Part shown: piece after piece, positions 18,406 to 27,621 of the stretch
Layout: each line of letters starts with the position of its first letter
Numbering within the stretch: position 1 is the stretch's first letter
From: Maribrevibacterium harenarium
GTDB lineage: Bacteria; Pseudomonadota; Gammaproteobacteria; Pseudomonadales; Marinomonadaceae
Assembly (NCBI RefSeq): GCF_006385675.1
Contig: NZ_VFRR01000005.1
Location: 96,119-160,118, forward strand
Direction: 5' to 3'
DNA: 64,000 nucleotides
Translations under genes and position numbers: made by a program
The notes under the pieces: model-generated
Databases searched by the model: none
Told to the model about the DNA's origin: nothing
The model's input: the letters and a program-made list of their open reading frames with translations, nothing else

Positions 18406-18451
18406 TACTGTATCTAGTGCTAGAGGGTGTTTATTAGCACTAGATGTAGTA
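18406..18451. promoter_or_regulatory. Pair of NrdR boxes upstream of nrdA
   Basis: Two 14-bp sites, TACTGTATCTAGTG (18406-18419) and CACTAGATGTAGTA (18438-18451), each match 11 of 14 positions of the NrdR consensus core CACTATATATAGTG as I remember it. Their centres are 32 bp apart, the three-helical-turn spacing expected for NrdR. They are also near-mirror copies of one another: 14 of 16 positions agree when the sites are extended by two bases. Confidence 0.8.
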
Positions 18452-18641
18452 ATGAGTTGATTGGAATGGCGCAACAATAGTTCCCTGATCCGAGAAAATC
18501 AAGGCTTGAAAAATTGCCAAATTTATACCTGCTTCCAAGCCTAAGTGTTCACTCACCGTTCTGCGCCCAAGCTTTCGGAACCCTTGATAATGCAAGTGCT
18601 AAAACTTTTTTCTGTGTTTTTTTCCAAGGTGCGCAGGCCTA

Positions 18642-19367
18642 TCACAAGCCACGAACCCATTGCCAACCAAAATGAATTAGGGCAACTAATAGGAATAAAA
18701 TTACCTGATGGGAGAGATAGATGGGTAGCGCGTAGCGTCCCAATGATATCACCCACGTGACAGCTTTGGTGGAAGGTAAATGGATGTGGTGTACTCCGAG
18801 TTTACCCAGCAGCGGGCCGACTAGCACCACACCCAGCCAGGGAAGAGGGGCGACATAGTCGAGGGTCTGCCTTGGCATACCGAGAGCGCTTGAAAACCAG
18901 CGACGTAGCTCGCTCATATCTACCTGGGGCAAAATATAGGGCAAACTAATTAGCAGTATACCTAGCGCACCAGAGAGTACCGGTAAGTGAGCAATGGAGC
19001 GACCAACCAGGCCAGCGATAAGAATAAAGTGCAAGATTCCAAAAAAGATCCAATTATTTGGAAACATCAACCATGACCCTAGTGATACTAACCCAGCTCC
19101 TAGTGCCAACTTACCAAGGTTGCTAAGATAACGCGTTAAAGATTGCTGCATCGCGACGGCGAGATAGTTAGACCAGCCCACAGCGGTTAAGAACAAAGTA
19201 AGAATAATCGCGCGGAAAGTGACCCAGAATGGATCTTGCAACGAATATTCTAGGTACCCGAAATAGCGCCAATCCCAGCAGAAGTGAAACACCATCATAA
19301 GTATGACGGCCGTGCCACGATAGAAATCGAGCAATGGGAAACGGGCTGAGCGGGGAGATGTCTGCAT
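18642..19367 (-). CDS. DUF1624 / heparan-alpha-glucosaminide N-acetyltransferase-like membrane protein
   Basis: A 241-residue polytopic inner-membrane protein with about seven transmembrane segments. The start, RFPLLDFYRGTAVILMMVFH, with LDxxRGxAV and a membrane-embedded FH pair, is the hallmark of the DUF1624/HGSNAT-like superfamily, thought to move acyl groups across membranes onto sugars or glycans. Later HFILIAGL and a C-terminal LPIYLSHQ agree with this. It is divergent from the AlkB-like gene, with only 12 bp between start codons, so the two share a promoter region. The natural acceptor is unknown. Confidence 0.8.
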   Translation of the reverse strand: MQTSPRSARFPLLDFYRGTAVILMMVFHFCWDWRYFGYLEYSLQDPFWVTFRAIILTLFLTAVGWSNYLAVAMQQSLTRYLSNLGKLALGAGLVSLGSWLMFPNNWIFFGILHFILIAGLVGRSIAHLPVLSGALGILLISLPYILPQVDMSELRRWFSSALGMPRQTLDYVAPLPWLGVVLVGPLLGKLGVHHIHLPSTKAVTWVISLGRYALPIYLSHQVILFLLVALIHFGWQWVRGL

Positions 19368-19379
19368 AAGAGAAATGGG

Positions 19380-19949
19380 ATGCCTTCAAATCATATCGCT
19401 GCACCATACCGATATATTGTGACAGCCTCAAGTGAGCGTTGGTCTTTTGCCTACCTACATAAGCATATTGACTGGCAGGAAGAGGAGCTAATTATGTTTG
19501 GTAAGGCGGTCAAATCGCCACGTTTGGTGGCGTTTTATGGGGAGCAAGGAGTGTGCTACAGCTACAGTGGTCAAGCCTATTACGGGCGAGGTATCCCAGA
19601 CTGGTTACGGCCGCTGTTCGCGAAGGCATACGAGATCAGTGGTCAAACATTCAATACCGTGCTGTGTAATCTTTATCGTAATGGTAAAGATTACATGGGG
19701 TGGCATAGCGATGATGAGCCGTCCCTTGGTCCTGCGCCTAAAATCGTCATGTATAGTGCTGGTGCGACGAGAGATTTCTGTCTACGCCTAAAAGGGGAGA
19801 CTAGCCAGCGCCTGATTCAATCGATTGATGACGGTAGTTGGTTAGAGATGCAAGCCGAAATGCAGGTCGTTTGGCAACACGCCTTACCAAAGCGGCTACG
19901 AGTAACGCAGCCGCGTGTGAGTCTGACCTTTCGTCAGGTTATTCGCTAA
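19380..19949 (+). CDS. AlkB-like 2-oxoglutarate/Fe(II) dioxygenase
   Basis: A 189-residue AlkB-family protein that should repair N-alkylated bases by oxidative demethylation. Iron ligands: HSD in DYMGWHSDDE (HxD) and the distal His in VWQHALPK; the 2-oxoglutarate arginine is in RVSLTFRQ. NLYRNGKDYMGWHSDDEPS begins the core, quoted as NLYRNGKDYMGWHSDDE, and closely resembles ALKBH2/3-type enzymes (RNGxDxxGWHSDDE). Nucleotide-recognition elements PRLVAFYG and YYGRGIP are also of that group, so it is a short AlkB of the ALKBH2 type rather than E. coli AlkB type. It is convergent with pdxH, with 3 bp between stops, and divergent from the DUF1624 gene. Confidence 0.9.
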   Translation: MPSNHIAAPYRYIVTASSERWSFAYLHKHIDWQEEELIMFGKAVKSPRLVAFYGEQGVCYSYSGQAYYGRGIPDWLRPLFAKAYEISGQTFNTVLCNLYRNGKDYMGWHSDDEPSLGPAPKIVMYSAGATRDFCLRLKGETSQRLIQSIDDGSWLEMQAEMQVVWQHALPKRLRVTQPRVSLTFRQVIR

Positions 19950-19952
19950 GTC

Positions 19953-20603
19953 CTAGGGGGCTTTACGGTAACGCTTCCAGCTAGCGGTTGCAGTATCGTG
20001 TTCAAAGACGATACGGTCATGCAGCCGACTAGGGCGCCCTTGCCAAAACTCGATGCGCTCTGCGGCAACGGAATAACCGCCCCAATTGACCGGGCAGGGT
20101 AATGTGTCCACGTCTTGGTACTGGTTTTCTTTCTCAGCAAATTCGTTAATCAAGACTTCGCGACCTGATACTACTTGGCTTTGGCGAGAAATCGACGCCG
20201 CAATCTGGCTACCTTTCGGGCGCGTCGCGAAGTAGCTTTCAGAGGTTGCGCGTGCCACTTTGGTCGCTTTGCCTTCGATACGTACCTGGCGCGACAGCGC
20301 TGGCCAGAAAAAAGTCAGGGCGACGTTGTCGTTAGTCGCAATTTCTTGTCCTTTGTCGCTGTCGTAGTTGGTATAAAAAGAGAAGTTAGCATCCTCTCTT
20401 TGTTTCAACAGTACCACACGACCGTGGGGGCGCCCATTTGCATCTGCTGTCGATAATGTCATGGCCGTAGGGTCATCGGGGCATGCAGTAATGGCTTCTT
20501 CAAGCCAACTGTCAAACAGTGGCAGCGGATCCAAGCCTGCTTTGTCTTCAGTTAAATCATCAAACTGATAATCACGACGGATAGATTGTAAATCTCGATT
20601 CAT
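19953..20603 (-). CDS. pdxH: Pyridoxamine 5'-phosphate oxidase
   Basis: A 216-residue FMN enzyme that oxidises pyridoxine or pyridoxamine 5'-phosphate to pyridoxal 5'-phosphate. Motifs: RRDY near the start, GRPHGRVVLLK (FMN/phosphate site), NFSFYTNYDSDKG, LTFFWP, RQVRIEG and the C-terminal signature EFWQGRPSRLHDR. The usual end RLAP is replaced by WKRYRKAP, a small variation. Length is normal. It runs in the same direction as coq7, 4 nt behind it, so the two form an operon, an unusual but tight pairing of two cofactor genes. Confidence 0.96.
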   Translation of the reverse strand: MNRDLQSIRRDYQFDDLTEDKAGLDPLPLFDSWLEEAITACPDDPTAMTLSTADANGRPHGRVVLLKQREDANFSFYTNYDSDKGQEIATNDNVALTFFWPALSRQVRIEGKATKVARATSESYFATRPKGSQIAASISRQSQVVSGREVLINEFAEKENQYQDVDTLPCPVNWGGYSVAAERIEFWQGRPSRLHDRIVFEHDTATASWKRYRKAP

Positions 20604-20607
20604 ATAA

Positions 20608-21246
20608 TTAGATCCGATAAGTTGAAACAGTCATCACTTTAGAAACCAATGTCATCACTTTCATAACAGGTTCCGGAAATTCATAGCCACCGGAGTCTAG
20701 GGCCATTTGCTTGTGTTTGGCTTCATCCACATGCATTTGCGCCAAAATCGCATTCGAGCGGGCATCTTGGGCTGGGAGTGCGGCCATATGCTTGTCGAGG
20801 TGAACGCACACTTGGTCTTCTGTAGCAGCAACAAATCCCAAGGATAATTTGTCGCTGATAGCACCAGCTCCCGCCCCGATAGCAAAGGAAGCACCATAGA
20901 ACAACGGTGTCAGGAGACTAGGGCGGCTGCCTAACTCATATAAGCGTTCTTCACACCAGACCAGATGGTCGATTTCCTCGTCAGCAGCATGTTCCATTTC
21001 TTGACGTACACTCTCAAGCTTGGCTGTCGCTGCTTGACCGGCATAGAGAGCCTGAGCACATACTTCTCCAGTATGGTTAATACGCATCAAACCAATTGCA
21101 TGACGTTTTTCTTCCGGCGTCATGTCTGCTTCTGGATGCTGCGTGGCGGGAGACGGACGAAAAGACTTTGCAGCCCTGGGGACAATGGTTTGCAATGCTC
21201 GATCAAGCTGCATTATGCCCTTGTCCACAAATGATAAGGCTCTCAT
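20608..21246 (-). CDS. coq7: Demethoxyubiquinone hydroxylase Coq7
   Basis: A 212-residue di-iron monooxygenase that carries out the penultimate hydroxylation of ubiquinone biosynthesis at the membrane surface. Iron ligands appear as two Glu-x-x-His units: [15 protein letters not shown] with [16 protein letters not shown], and [11 protein letters not shown] with [10 protein letters not shown]. It is the Coq7 type used by pseudomonads and relatives instead of UbiF. AAGAGGAG precedes the ATG. It leads pdxH by 4 nt; the HIT gene lies 23 nt upstream in the same direction, so coq7 could be co-transcribed with it. Confidence 0.95.
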   Translation of the reverse strand: MRALSFVDKGIMQLDRALQTIVPRAAKSFRPSPATQHPEADMTPEEKRHAIGLMRINHTGEVCAQALYAGQAATAKLESVRQEMEHAADEEIDHLVWCEERLYELGSRPSLLTPLFYGASFAIGAGAGAISDKLSLGFVAATEDQVCVHLDKHMAALPAQDARSNAILAQMHVDEAKHKQMALDSGGYEFPEPVMKVMTLVSKVMTVSTYRI

Positions 21247-21269
21247 TGAGGAACTCCTCTTGTTAATTA

Positions 21270-21611
21270 TTAGCCTGGTGGCCAGCTCATTGCGCGACCA
21301 CCTAGTACGTGCATATGAATGTGGTAGACAGTTTGTCCACCTTGCTCATTGCAATTCATTACTACCCGATAGCCACTATCCGCGATGCCTTTCTCTTTAG
21401 CCACTTTAGCTGCAACGATGGGTAACTTGCCAATCACCGGTGCATCTTCTAAAGCTAAATCATTCAAGGTGCTAAAGTGTTTTTTCGGTATCACAAGGAA
21501 ATGATGTGGAGCTTGAGGCGCAATATCTTCAAAAGCAATGACGTCATCGTCTTCGAATAAGATTTTGGCCGGTATCTCTCCGTTTACTAATTTGCAAAAT
21601 AAGCAGTCCAT
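21270..21611 (-). CDS. HIT-family (HinT-like) nucleotide-binding protein
   Basis: A 113-residue histidine-triad hydrolase with an N-terminal CLFC Cys pair ([15 protein letters not shown]), the conserved [19 protein letters not shown] strand-helix and the catalytic HxHxH in [12 protein letters not shown]. HinT enzymes hydrolyse purine nucleoside phosphoramidates and aminoacyl-AMP by-products. Length and motifs fit the bacterial HinT group. It lies just upstream of coq7-pdxH on the same strand, and 75 bp after the sensor gene. Confidence 0.93.
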   Translation of the reverse strand: MDCLFCKLVNGEIPAKILFEDDDVIAFEDIAPQAPHHFLVIPKKHFSTLNDLALEDAPVIGKLPIVAAKVAKEKGIADSGYRVVMNCNEQGGQTVYHIHMHVLGGRAMSWPPG

Positions 21612-21686
21612 AATAACTCCTTTACGAGCAACTATTATTGAAGGTTCAGTTTTCGTCTACAAGAGAGAAAACAAGTGAGCTTGATG

Positions 21687-23933
21687 TTAAGCAATGAGTT
21701 TGGTTAAACGACGTATGTGCGCAAGGTATCTTCGCTCCAAATCGTGCTCATAGATTAAGCCGTCAAAGCCTTGATTATGGCAGTAACGTTCGGAAATACG
21801 AATATTATCGGTGATTAACAAAGTGATATCGTTAGGACTAAGGTAGTTTCGAATACGTGAGATTAGGGCTGCATCACTGTTCGCTTCATCTTCGAACAAG
21901 CAAATTATCACGCTCTCATCTTCGTCACGTTTACGAGTTAGCATTTGCACCAAGTCTTCGAGGTCTGCGACGTGGTGCATGGCACCTACGTTATTTTCGG
22001 ACACATACATAGTGCGTTCCATGAGCGCGGTATAATGGCCGAACAGTAATACACTCGTTTTTAGGTTGAACGATGGCTGTTGTTGTCGCCCAATACTGGC
22101 CTTCAGCGGGAGAGTGATCAAACCTCTACGCTGGCTGCCTACCCCCTGGTCTTCAAACTTACCATTTAGAAAATCTAGCACATGGATGGCGTGGCGTATC
22201 CCGATATTCCCCGTGGCAGCTAAATCTATGGACGTAGGCATCGGTTCTATGACAATCTCAAGTTTGACGGAATGGTCTTGGGTATCTTTGAATTCCGGTG
22301 TATTAAAGCAGATAGTCAGTTCCTGATCTGAATAGAGTTGTAGCTCGTAACACAGGGTAACCAAAAGATGTTGCAGCATAGGGGCATTGGAATGAATGTC
22401 TACCTTTAGGGACTTATCGTATTCAAAGAGCACTGATTGATAATCTGCGCCAGCCGTACGAGAACTTAACTGTACCTCGCGAATCAGGGTATCCAGACTA
22501 ACGGGTAGAGTCTGCTCCCGTACCCTTCCAGTCTCAATATCTATGAGTGTGCTAATGCGGTTACTAAGTTGCTCCATGCCAACCTTGGCGGATGCCAGCG
22601 CAGTGCGCTGTTCCTCATTGTTTGGCAGCGTGGGGACTATGCCGGTCATAATATTGATGGGATAGGCAAGTCGCCTCTTGATGTCATCTAGTAGTTGTAG
22701 TGAAACATCCCGAGAGTAGCCGGGGGAATACTTCCCGACCACATGAGAGTTGGCATGACGTTGTCGCAGCAACATGCCAGTGAAGTGGATTAGCGCCTCA
22801 GCCAAAATAGAGAGTGTGAGCCCCCATTCATACCAAAACATGCTAGATATCATGCCATACGCTGTCAGGATCCACAGAAAATGCCCAAATGTTAAAGTTG
22901 ACCTGGCAAGAAGGTAATACCCGGCATAGGGCACTTTTTTCAGGTAGGCAAAAAATCCCGCTAGGAACAGCAACATCAGAGTGCCGGTAGCCATGAGCGA
23001 TAGGTATCTAATGTTTAGTTGTTCTGGTATGAGGGAATAAATGAGGCCGAGAAATCCATTAAGCAAACCTAAGCCAAGCAGTAAGCGATCAAGTTTAGGT
23101 AGTGTGGTTGCTGTGTTTAAATATAGACGGGTGAATAGGGAGATAGTGGCAGCACACCCGAGAGCAGACAAGTTGTAGAGCCGTTCCTGTAGTCCCGTAA
23201 AGGTTGGAAACCAATCATAGAGATAGCCATGAACGGATAAGTGTAAGGTGATCAAACCTGCTAGAATGCCACTGAAAATCAGATACATGATATTGCTTAG
23301 GCGTAGCCAAAAAACAATATTGGTAAATAAGACGATGAAGGCAATGCCGAGAATGATGCCTGTCCAAAGTTGCTCCCTTTGTGTATCGGCAAAAGTATCG
23401 GATAAAGTCTTCACTTCTGCGGTCAGATTGATTGGTACGTTGGAGTCAATCTTCAGGTATATGGTAAATAACGGCGGCAGCGGATCGGGCAATGGCACGA
23501 TAAATTCAGCATGTTTTATCGGGCGCCCTTGGGCAGGATTGTATTCACCTAGCTCCGCCAAAGGGCCGATTAGATTGAGTTCAGGTATAAAAATGCTTAA
23601 TTGCTGTAACCGAGGTGCATTGATATGCAAAGCAACGGGAGCTCGTGCGCTAGACTGAATGGCAACTTGAGCTCGTAACCAAACGCTGCCATCGACTAGG
23701 CCAAATTGTAGGAAATCTCGCTCAATGGGCACAAAGCGTCGTGAGTAGGTATCTGTTTCGATCAGCTCCTGGGAAAGCTGTTTGGTTTCGTCAATAAAGA
23801 GGTAACCAATCTTGCCCAAGTTAGCTCGGGAGATATTGTCATCTAGGATCGCAATATTCGGCGCTGAGTAGGCGCTTGCGAAAAACATTAATAAAACGAA
23901 AAAAAGCAGTCGTTGTAACATGCGATAAGTCAA
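21687..23933 (-). CDS. RetS-like 7TMR-DISM sensor with degenerate kinase and receiver regions
   Basis: A 748-residue membrane protein. Signal segment, then a periplasmic 7TMR-DISMED2 domain (about 30-170, carbohydrate-like fold), seven transmembrane helices (about 185-385), a kinase-like region (400-620) and a receiver-like end (630-740). The place where a phospho-acceptor His should lie reads DDIKRRLAYPINIMTG, with no His, and the N-box equivalent (HLLVTLCYELQ) lacks the normal Asn. The receiver-like segment has VIICLFEDEANSD instead of a clean DD...D set. Position beside purD matches retS in Pseudomonas. Start: TTG 23933, because GGAGGAGG sits upstream; ATG 23921 is an alternative. A regulatory pseudo-kinase is likely. 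Confidence 0.75.
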   Translation of the reverse strand: MTYRMLQRLLFFVLLMFFASAYSAPNIAILDDNISRANLGKIGYLFIDETKQLSQELIETDTYSRRFVPIERDFLQFGLVDGSVWLRAQVAIQSSARAPVALHINAPRLQQLSIFIPELNLIGPLAELGEYNPAQGRPIKHAEFIVPLPDPLPPLFTIYLKIDSNVPINLTAEVKTLSDTFADTQREQLWTGIILGIAFIVLFTNIVFWLRLSNIMYLIFSGILAGLITLHLSVHGYLYDWFPTFTGLQERLYNLSALGCAATISLFTRLYLNTATTLPKLDRLLLGLGLLNGFLGLIYSLIPEQLNIRYLSLMATGTLMLLFLAGFFAYLKKVPYAGYYLLARSTLTFGHFLWILTAYGMISSMFWYEWGLTLSILAEALIHFTGMLLRQRHANSHVVGKYSPGYSRDVSLQLLDDIKRRLAYPINIMTGIVPTLPNNEEQRTALASAKVGMEQLSNRISTLIDIETGRVREQTLPVSLDTLIREVQLSSRTAGADYQSVLFEYDKSLKVDIHSNAPMLQHLLVTLCYELQLYSDQELTICFNTPEFKDTQDHSVKLEIVIEPMPTSIDLAATGNIGIRHAIHVLDFLNGKFEDQGVGSQRRGLITLPLKASIGRQQQPSFNLKTSVLLFGHYTALMERTMYVSENNVGAMHHVADLEDLVQMLTRKRDEDESVIICLFEDEANSDAALISRIRNYLSPNDITLLITDNIRISERYCHNQGFDGLIYEHDLERRYLAHIRRLTKLIA

Positions 23934-23981
23934 TGCAGCCTCCTCCAAGAGGCTTCCATTATTAACTAGATAGAGGGTGCA

Positions 23982-24233
23982 ATGCTATATCCAATCTTGG
24001 TTGAGTATTATGTTTGGTGGTGTATCGGTTTGCTAGGAGTAACTTGGTTCACGCGTTCTGGTGATTTGGTCAGTCGTCGTAACAGAATGTATTTTTATGG
24101 GATGTTGGCAGCGATCGGTTTCGTACTTGGTTTTGACTGGATGGGCGGTGTGATTTTCGGTTTGTTGGTGTTGGAAGTCGGTACGGTTTTCAAACGTTGG
24201 CTGGATGCCAAGCAAGCTAATCTGAACAAGTAG
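23982..24233 (+). CDS. Small membrane protein of unknown function
   Basis: An 83-residue protein with two predicted transmembrane segments: YYVWWCIGLLGVTW (about 9-23) and a longer stretch from MLAAIGFVLGFDW to VIFGLLVLEVG (40-68), followed by a basic C-terminal tail (FKRWLDAKQ). A good ribosome binding site, AGAGGG, precedes the ATG at 23982. I do not recognise the family. It starts 48 bp from the RetS-like gene, facing away, and ends just before a terminator shared with purD. The clear start site and terminator suggest a real gene. Confidence 0.65.
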   Translation: MLYPILVEYYVWWCIGLLGVTWFTRSGDLVSRRNRMYFYGMLAAIGFVLGFDWMGGVIFGLLVLEVGTVFKRWLDAKQANLNK

Positions 24234-24250
24234 TCGGCTATAGCGATAAA

Positions 24251-24276
24251 AAAAGGCCACATGATGGTGGCCTTTT
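24251..24276. terminator. Bidirectional terminator between small membrane gene and purD
   Basis: Perfect 10-bp inverted repeat AAAAGGCCAC (24251-24260) and GTGGCCTTTT (24267-24276) around a 6-nt loop, with A/T runs on both sides. It can end both convergent units. Confidence 0.88.
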
Positions 24277-24304
24277 ACAAGTAACTAGGCGTTGCCTGGA
24301 TGCT

Positions 24305-25594
24305 TTATTTAGCTTGTTCGCGAGCGACGGCCCGGTGACCGATGTCGGTACGGAAGTAAACCTTATCCCAAGAGATTTGGTTTACCACGTCGTAGGCACC
24401 TGCTTGCGCTTCCGCAACCGTCTCACCAAGTGATACAGCACAAAGCACGCGACCGCCGTTGGTGACAACCTTGCCATCTTTGGAGCTCGTACCAGCATGG
24501 AAAACTTTCTGATGCTCAGGTAAAGCAACATCATGGCCGGAGATGACGTCTCCTTTGTTGTAAGATGCAGGGTAACCGCCAGCTGCTAGCACAACGCCTA
24601 AACTTGCACGTGGATCCCAATCGGCTTCTACCGACTCAAGCTCACCATTAATGGCAGCTAGACACATAGACACAAGATCAGAGCGTAGACGCATCATGAT
24701 GGGTTGTGTTTCTGGGTCACCGAAACGGCAGTTGTATTCCAGCACTTTAGGGGTGCCGTCCTGTGCGACCATGACACCTGCATACAGGAAGCCACGGTAG
24801 CGGTTGCCTTCAGCATTCATGCCTTTTACTGTTGGCATGATGACTTCATTCATGATGCGGTCGTGAATTTCAGCCGTCACAACCGGAGCAGGGGAGTAGG
24901 CTCCCATGCCGCCAGTGTTAGGGCCTTGGTCACCGTTATCCCGAGCTTTATGGTCTTGGCTTGATGCCATTGGCAGAACCGTCTCACCATCAACCATGAC
25001 GATGAAACTAGCTTCTTCACCTACTAGGAACTCTTCAATGACAACGCGAGAGCCGGCTTCACCAAATGCATTACCTGCTAGCATGTCTTCAACTGCTTCA
25101 ATCGCTTCGGCTTCGGTTTGTGCTAGGATCACCCCTTTACCTGCAGCAAGGCCGTCAGCCTTAACTACGATTGGTGCGCCTTTTTCTTTGATGTAGGCAA
25201 TCGCTGGTGGGATTTCAGTGAAGTTACCGTATTCCGCTGTGGGAATATTATGGCGAGCAAGGAAGTCTTTGGTGAAGGCTTTTGAACCCTCTAACTGAGC
25301 CGCCGCTTTGGTTGGACCAAAGATAGGGAGACCTGCTGCGTCAAAGGCGTCGACTACACCAATCACCAGTGGTGCTTCAGGGCCAACAATAGTCAGACCA
25401 ATGTTGTTGTCTTTTGCAAAGGCTACCAGGGCATCAATGTCTTCAACACCGATGTTTACGTTTTCAACTTTTGCTTCTAGAGCAGTGCCAGCGTTACCTG
25501 GAGCAACGTAAACCATTTCTACGTCGGCAGATTGTGCCGCTTTCCAAGCCAGCGCGTGTTCACGCCCGCCGTTACCAATTACAAGAACTTTCAT
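24305..25594 (-). CDS. purD: Phosphoribosylamine-glycine ligase
   Basis: A 429-residue ATP-grasp enzyme that joins glycine to phosphoribosylamine in step two of purine synthesis. The N-domain starts MKVLVIGNGGREHALAWK; the GPEAPL and FGPTKAAAQLEGSK motifs follow; ATP-grasp signatures are VKADGLAAGKGV, the metal site LEYNCRFGDPETQ, and GGMGAYSPAP. Length is normal (about 430). It follows purH by 20 nt on the same strand and forms the purHD operon. Terminator just downstream. Confidence 0.97.
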   Translation of the reverse strand: MKVLVIGNGGREHALAWKAAQSADVEMVYVAPGNAGTALEAKVENVNIGVEDIDALVAFAKDNNIGLTIVGPEAPLVIGVVDAFDAAGLPIFGPTKAAAQLEGSKAFTKDFLARHNIPTAEYGNFTEIPPAIAYIKEKGAPIVVKADGLAAGKGVILAQTEAEAIEAVEDMLAGNAFGEAGSRVVIEEFLVGEEASFIVMVDGETVLPMASSQDHKARDNGDQGPNTGGMGAYSPAPVVTAEIHDRIMNEVIMPTVKGMNAEGNRYRGFLYAGVMVAQDGTPKVLEYNCRFGDPETQPIMMRLRSDLVSMCLAAINGELESVEADWDPRASLGVVLAAGGYPASYNKGDVISGHDVALPEHQKVFHAGTSSKDGKVVTNGGRVLCAVSLGETVAEAQAGAYDVVNQISWDKVYFRTDIGHRAVAREQAK

Positions 25595-25614
25595 GCTTGT
25601 TTCCTATTCCTATT

Positions 25615-27186
25615 TTAGTGACGGAAGTGGCGCATGCCAGTGAATACCATCGCCATACCCGCTTCATCAGCGGCTGCGATTACTTCGTCATCACGCATTG
25701 AGCCGCCAGGTTGAATAACCGCAGTGATGCCTGCTGCTGCCGCAGCGTCAATGCCGTCACGGAATGGGAAGAAGGCATCGGAGGCCATAACTGAACCTTC
25801 TACTTGTAGGTTCTCATCAGCAGCTTTGATACCTGCGATTTTCGCAGAGTAAACGCGGCTCATCTGGCCTGCACCGACACCGATGGTTTGGCTGTTCTTC
25901 GCATAGACAATAGCGTTTGATTTCACGAACTTCGCTACTTTCCAAGCAAATAGAAGATCTTTTAGTTCTTCCTCGGAAGGCTGGCGCTTAGAAACAACTT
26001 TAAGGTCGCCAAGTTCAATGGCACCGTCATCACGGTCTTGAACCAATAGGCCACCATTTACACGTTTGTAATCAAGTGCGGCAGGCTTGTCAGTTGACCA
26101 CTCGCCACATTCTAAAAGACGAACGTTTTGTTTAGCAGCAACGATTTCAAGTGCAGCAGCGCTTACTTTCGGAGCAATGATGACTTCAACGAATTGACGA
26201 TCAACGATAGCTTGTGCTGTTTCAGCTGTTAGCTCTTGGTTAAAAGCAATGATACCGCCGAAAGCAGAAGTAGGGTCAGTTTTGAAAGCTAGATCGTAGG
26301 CTTCAAGTTGGCTAGCTGCTGTTGCCACACCGCATGGGTTAGCATGTTTAACGATAACACAAGCCGGTTCTTGGAAGCTCTTAACGCACTCAAGGGCTGC
26401 ATCAGTATCAGCGATGTTGTTGTAAGAAAGGGCTTTACCTTGAAGTTGCTTCGCAGTACTGATAGAGGCTTCTTGTGGGTTGGCTTCTACATAAAAAGCC
26501 GCTTTCTGGTGTGGGTTCTCGCCGTAACGCATTTCTTCTTGCTTGTTGAATTGCAAGTTAAAAGTACGTGGGAAGTCTTCACTACCGCCTTCCACTTTCT
26601 TACCTAGGTAATTAGCGATATTGCCATCGTAGTTTGAGGTATGTTCGAACGCTTTAACAGCTAGGTCGAAACGCCGTTCGTAAGTAAGACCGCCATGCTC
26701 TTTTAGAGAAGCTAAGATGCCTTCGTAGCTTACTGGATCAACCACGATGGCAACGTCTTTGTGGTTTTTCGCTGCAGAGCGCACCATAGTTGGGCCGCCG
26801 ATATCGATGTTTTCGATTGCCATTGGCAAATCGCAATCAGGGCGAGCAATGGTGGCTTCGAATGGGTATAGATTGACCACAACCATATCGATTTCTTGGA
26901 TGCCGTGCTCTTGCATGACAGCACCATCGATATCGCGACGTCCCAAGATACCACCGTGTACTTTAGGATGAAGAGTCTTCACGCGACCATCCATCATTTC
27001 GGGGAAACCTGTGTAGTCAGAGACTTCAATGGCTGCAACACCGTGTTCTAGTAGCAGCTTGTAAGTACCACCTGTAGAGAGGATTTCAACGCCTTGATTG
27101 GTCAATTCACGGGCGAATTCAACAATACCGGTTTTATCTGACACGCTGATTAGCGCGCGTTTGATGGATTTGGTTGGGGTTGCCAT
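25615..27186 (-). CDS. purH: Bifunctional AICAR transformylase / IMP cyclohydrolase
   Basis: A 523-residue bifunctional enzyme for the last two steps to IMP. The N-terminal MGS-like cyclohydrolase domain covers about 1-190 ([32 protein letters not shown]). The C-terminal transformylase has the catalytic Lys-His in [12 protein letters not shown] and ends [22 protein letters not shown] at 27186 chosen because [20 protein letters not shown] matches family starts; the TTG seven codons earlier is unneeded. purH has its own promoter region after the fis terminator and is followed by purD. Confidence 0.97.
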   Translation of the reverse strand: MATPTKSIKRALISVSDKTGIVEFARELTNQGVEILSTGGTYKLLLEHGVAAIEVSDYTGFPEMMDGRVKTLHPKVHGGILGRRDIDGAVMQEHGIQEIDMVVVNLYPFEATIARPDCDLPMAIENIDIGGPTMVRSAAKNHKDVAIVVDPVSYEGILASLKEHGGLTYERRFDLAVKAFEHTSNYDGNIANYLGKKVEGGSEDFPRTFNLQFNKQEEMRYGENPHQKAAFYVEANPQEASISTAKQLQGKALSYNNIADTDAALECVKSFQEPACVIVKHANPCGVATAASQLEAYDLAFKTDPTSAFGGIIAFNQELTAETAQAIVDRQFVEVIIAPKVSAAALEIVAAKQNVRLLECGEWSTDKPAALDYKRVNGGLLVQDRDDGAIELGDLKVVSKRQPSEEELKDLLFAWKVAKFVKSNAIVYAKNSQTIGVGAGQMSRVYSAKIAGIKAADENLQVEGSVMASDAFFPFRDGIDAAAAAGITAVIQPGGSMRDDEVIAAADEAGMAMVFTGMRHFRH

Positions 27187-27242
27187 ATAGTTTCTCAAGT
27201 TTATCAACGTAGTTTTCGGGAACTTTTGGGGTTAGAAACGAA

Positions 27243-27264
27243 AAAAGGGCGTGAACGCCCTTTT
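27243..27264 (-). terminator. Rho-independent terminator after fis
   Basis: Perfect 9-bp stem AAAAGGGCG / CGCCCTTTT with a 4-nt loop, 3 nt after the fis stop on the minus strand and followed there by a run of T. It separates dusB-fis from purHD. Confidence 0.88.
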
Positions 27265-27267
27265 CAT

Positions 27268-27546
27268 TTATAACATGCCGTACTGCTTCAATTTTTTGCG
27301 CAGAGTACCGCGATTTAATCCTAAGATGGTAGACGCTTTGGTCTGATTGTCTTTAGTATAATTCATCACTGATTCAAGTAGAGGCGCTTCCACTTCCGCT
27401 AGCACCAACTGATAAAGATCGGTGACAGGTTGTCCATCGAGGTGAGCGAAGTAGTTTTGCAGGGCCTTTTCTACATTATCGCGTAGCGTTTGGGATTGCT
27501 CAGCTGAAGCCGCTTGAAACGTTTGAGTATGAGTTTGTTCTACCAC
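27268..27546 (-). CDS. fis: DNA-binding protein Fis
   Basis: A 92-residue nucleoid protein that bends DNA and regulates growth-phase genes. The C-terminal half is almost identical to canonical Fis: [19 protein letters not shown] then the recognition helix [15 protein letters not shown]. The N-terminal region is variable as usual. It follows dusB by 75 nt on the same strand, the classical dusB-fis order, and is ended by a strong hairpin terminator. Confidence 0.97.
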   Translation of the reverse strand: MVEQTHTQTFQAASAEQSQTLRDNVEKALQNYFAHLDGQPVTDLYQLVLAEVEAPLLESVMNYTKDNQTKASTILGLNRGTLRKKLKQYGML

Positions 27547-27621
27547 AGAATAACCTTCTAATTTTAAAGCTAACCATCTTGAAGTCAGGCAAAAATGCGC
27601 GACTCAATGACCCGAGAGACT

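Noticed and set aside
18545..18760. Plus-strand ORF between nrdA and the DUF1624 gene
   Set aside because: It overlaps the end of the DUF1624 gene in antisense, starts with GTG without a ribosome binding site, and has no protein-like pattern.
23248..23658. 136-codon plus-strand ORF inside the RetS-like gene
   Set aside because: It is wholly antisense to a well-supported gene, has no ribosome binding site and no recognisable domain.
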